Below, one piece after another: positions 61,900 to 64,000 of a stretch of DNA of 64,000 nucleotides (the stretch's first letter is position 1; each line of letters begins with the position of its first letter). The DNA comes from Apostichopus japonicus. Lineage: Eukaryota > Echinodermata > Holothuroidea > Aspidochirotida > Stichopodidae. The stretch is from assembly GCF_037975245.1 (NCBI RefSeq), contig NC_092562.1, positions 22,523,054 through 22,587,053 on the forward strand, read 5' to 3'. The notes under the pieces are model-generated. The model was given only the letters and a program-made list of their open reading frames with translations. It was not told where the DNA came from and did not search any database. Position numbers and translations under genes: made by a program.

Positions 61900-62106
61900 T
61901 TAACATATATCAGTTATACTAACCAATAGCGGATCTACGATTGCTCGGAAGATGTGGCCCAAGAGACAACTATCGGTAGATACTAAAATCACCACCAAAA
62001 TAGAAGTGCATACAAAGATAATCAAAAGTAAGGTCATCATGATAAATCCTTCCCTAATGTACCTTGCTTCAGCAAAATCAGATTTGCAATAAACTGTTAG
62101 TACCAA
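61900..62106 (-). CDS. Membrane-segment open frame, copy 2 of a duplicated pair
   Basis: Reads KSDFAEARYIREGFIMMTLL, continuing LIIFVCTSILVVILVSTDSC, then LLGHIFRAIVDPLL. It differs from copy 1 by a few changes (E/A, K/E, V/I, S/P) and keeps the frame and the GTTAGT donor-like site. The function is unknown. Confidence 0.3.
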   Translation of the reverse strand: MVLTVYCKSDFAEARYIREGFIMMTLLLIIFVCTSILVVILVSTDSCLLGHIFRAIVDPLLVSITDIC

Positions 62107-62216
62107 GCATTTCAGAACTATATATTACGTGAAAGTCTCCCAATAGAAACCTGGTCCAGTAACCAGTAAGATTGCCCAATTCTGCGGATACAAGTCAGTC
62201 TCCCTGAAATAATTGC

Positions 62217-62219
<3 letters not shown>

Positions 62220-62262
<43 letters not shown>
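62220..62262. repeat. (TA)n microsatellite
   Basis: About 43 bp of TA at the position homologous to 54108-54170. Confidence 0.9.
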
Positions 62263-62265
<3 letters not shown>

Positions 62266-63044
62266 TGGCTCACTTCGCTCTTTGTTTGGTGTATCACTCA
62301 TCGCTGATTTAGCTTCGCTTGGCCATTCCGACTTGCGGTGACTGTCAATGATAATAATGACGTAGTAGTATAGCTCCAACACATGTGTATGCAATGAGTA
62401 TCACTCAACCAAGATTGAGTGGAATTATACAGTTACAGTCTCGTGTTGCTTGCTTAATTTATTGGGAAAGATATTCCTCATATACCTCCACGTCCTCGCC
62501 CTACCCACCAGCACAATGACACACGAACACAATGTGGATGTCTTAAGAGCAAAGTCATTTATTGTTATGCCTGATGCATATGCTTTCTTTATGCCTATAA
62601 GTGACATATAATGAACATAATTGCAAATATAAGTCTTCGACGTTTAGAAAGCTCTTCCAAAATTGGGCCTTGCTCTAAGTTACCTATACCTGTTAATAAC
62701 TACTAAAATCGGATCGATCAAAACATGCGATAAGCATGGCCATACGGAGAGTATTCCGAAATGGCTGGTACAGGGCTGGGAAACAGGGGCTCATCAGTTG
62801 AGTAACTTCAAACCTCATAGTTCCAGGCTGCTACACCGGCTGAAAGGTTATATAGTATTATGGTAGTCACTATTGCAAAACACAAACACGAAAAGGAAGT
62901 TCGTGAACAAGACGATGACCATCACCAAAATTGTAAACATGAAAATGTACACAAACGAAAACCATGACATCACAATGCATATACCACCATGAACAACATC
63001 ACCAAAACGACCCCAAAACCACTAAAAATTAGCAGAATGGAATC

Positions 63045-64000
63045 TATCATCACTGAATGATATATTTGAAGGTAAAGTTTGTTTTGATTATTGTGATGCA
63101 GAAAGGTTTGACCTATTTTCTTTGAAATACGTGCGATTGTCTTAACAGACGTTCGGTAGGCCAATAAAGTGGGCTAACACTAAGTTGACTTAGTAAAAGG
63201 GCTAGGCCCAACGTTAGGACAGGTCTAGCAATGGATAAGCCTATACATTGCTAGCTGTCGAACAGGGCTGTGCTTTACTTTAGTACCTTAAATTTTGCAC
63301 AGTCCTGTTCGAAGGCTAATATAATGCAGACAATTCTAAGGCTAGGCCTACATTAAACCAGTTGCCGTCACTTATGCCGCCCTGTAAATAACTGCCCTAA
63401 AAAGGAGCGAACCGCCACTAAAATTGGTAACTCTTGTTTGTTTTTGCAAAATTTGACGACAGAAATTTAGCCTACTGTAGCAACTACCATATCACGATTG
63501 CAACTCTCTTTAGTTTGTGCATACGCTACGCATATCCTAACAGTATTAGGCTAGGCCTGCTGATACTAATGGCTAAGCGTATACTAATGTTAGTCCCCAC
63601 TGTTAATTGTTACTAAGTTAGGCTATTACTAGGCCTACAGTATGTGTCAGGCCAATAATAATATAACAACAGGCCTCCCACTGAACCATTAATCAACCCA
63701 GTAATATCCAACATTGCAATTGAGAGGCTTATCAAAAAAAAAATTGGCCCATTTGCTATGACAACCTAACTTCACAGGTCCCCTTGTCCTTAAAAGAAAG
63801 TACACATTTTTTTGTCATTCTCTCTTGACTAAATATGTGTTGTGTTAAGATATACGGATGAATGAAAGGTGGATAGGTGGGTGGAAAATTGAACAGAACT
63901 TCTTCCTAGGCTTCATATATCTTGTACAACCCATGTATGAAGGTGTTGCATTTTCTCTCTCCCTCTCTTTTTAAGATTGAGATGGATTTCGCAGAATTAA
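63045..64000. other. Gene-free right edge
   Basis: AT-rich sequence with many AGGCCTA motifs (for example 63331-63350 and 63630-63640). No gene is recognised. Confidence 0.45.

Larger units (their letters stand above)
60550..63040. repeat. Segmental duplication, copy 2
   Basis: Direct-oriented counterpart of 51165-55215. It lacks the TTAA element (empty site 61537-61540) and a segment of about 330 bp corresponding to 54394-54721. It keeps the transmembrane frame (61900-62106, minus), a shortened TA tract and the 54882-55060-like block at 62663-62850. Confidence 0.9.

Overview
The window reads as nuclear DNA of an animal: AT-rich, with genes in short exons bounded by GT/AG sites, long introns, many microsatellites and several transposon families. 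A class II-like cytokine receptor, an intronless peptide-type GPCR with a decayed paralogue, a GT10 fucosyltransferase, and THAP/TTAA and L1/Tx1-like transposon debris together suggest a marine invertebrate deuterostome. An echinoderm such as a sea cucumber is my best guess, but this is inference and no species is assigned. || Layout. 1-5073 (minus): first five coding exons of DIMT1, the 18S rRNA adenine dimethyltransferase; the rest lies off the left edge, and its introns carry three tandem arrays. 5074-10600: gene-free, with a perfect 40-bp palindrome and a nested set of repeat arrays (6380-9640). 10640-11916 (plus): a truncated GPCR 5' copy, then an intact single-exon 355-aa class A GPCR. 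12000-19000: repeats, including a 450-bp tandem duplication. 19107-20176 (plus): a GPCR pseudogene. 22844-41771 (minus): a ten-exon receptor of 813 residues whose exon phases and total length (2442 nt) all agree. 44380-46850 (plus): a decayed L1/Tx1-like LINE. 49116-49389: a hAT-like MITE. 51165-55215 and 60550-63040: two copies of a segmental duplication, the first carrying a TTAA-flanked THAP element whose empty site survives in the second. 56431-58303 (plus): a two-exon alpha-1,3-fucosyltransferase between the duplicates. 60271-60525: a tRNA-derived SINE. || The receptor is the main discovery candidate. Its first two ectodomains have the class II (interferon/IL-10/tissue factor) cysteine pattern and splice phases. 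They are followed by two further FnIII domains, a transmembrane helix, a Box1-like motif, a DSG phosphodegron and a tail in which a PY[V/I]K motif recurs four times at 21-22 residue spacing. The genes here are unrelated housekeeping, receptor and glycosylation loci; nothing suggests that they work as a cluster.
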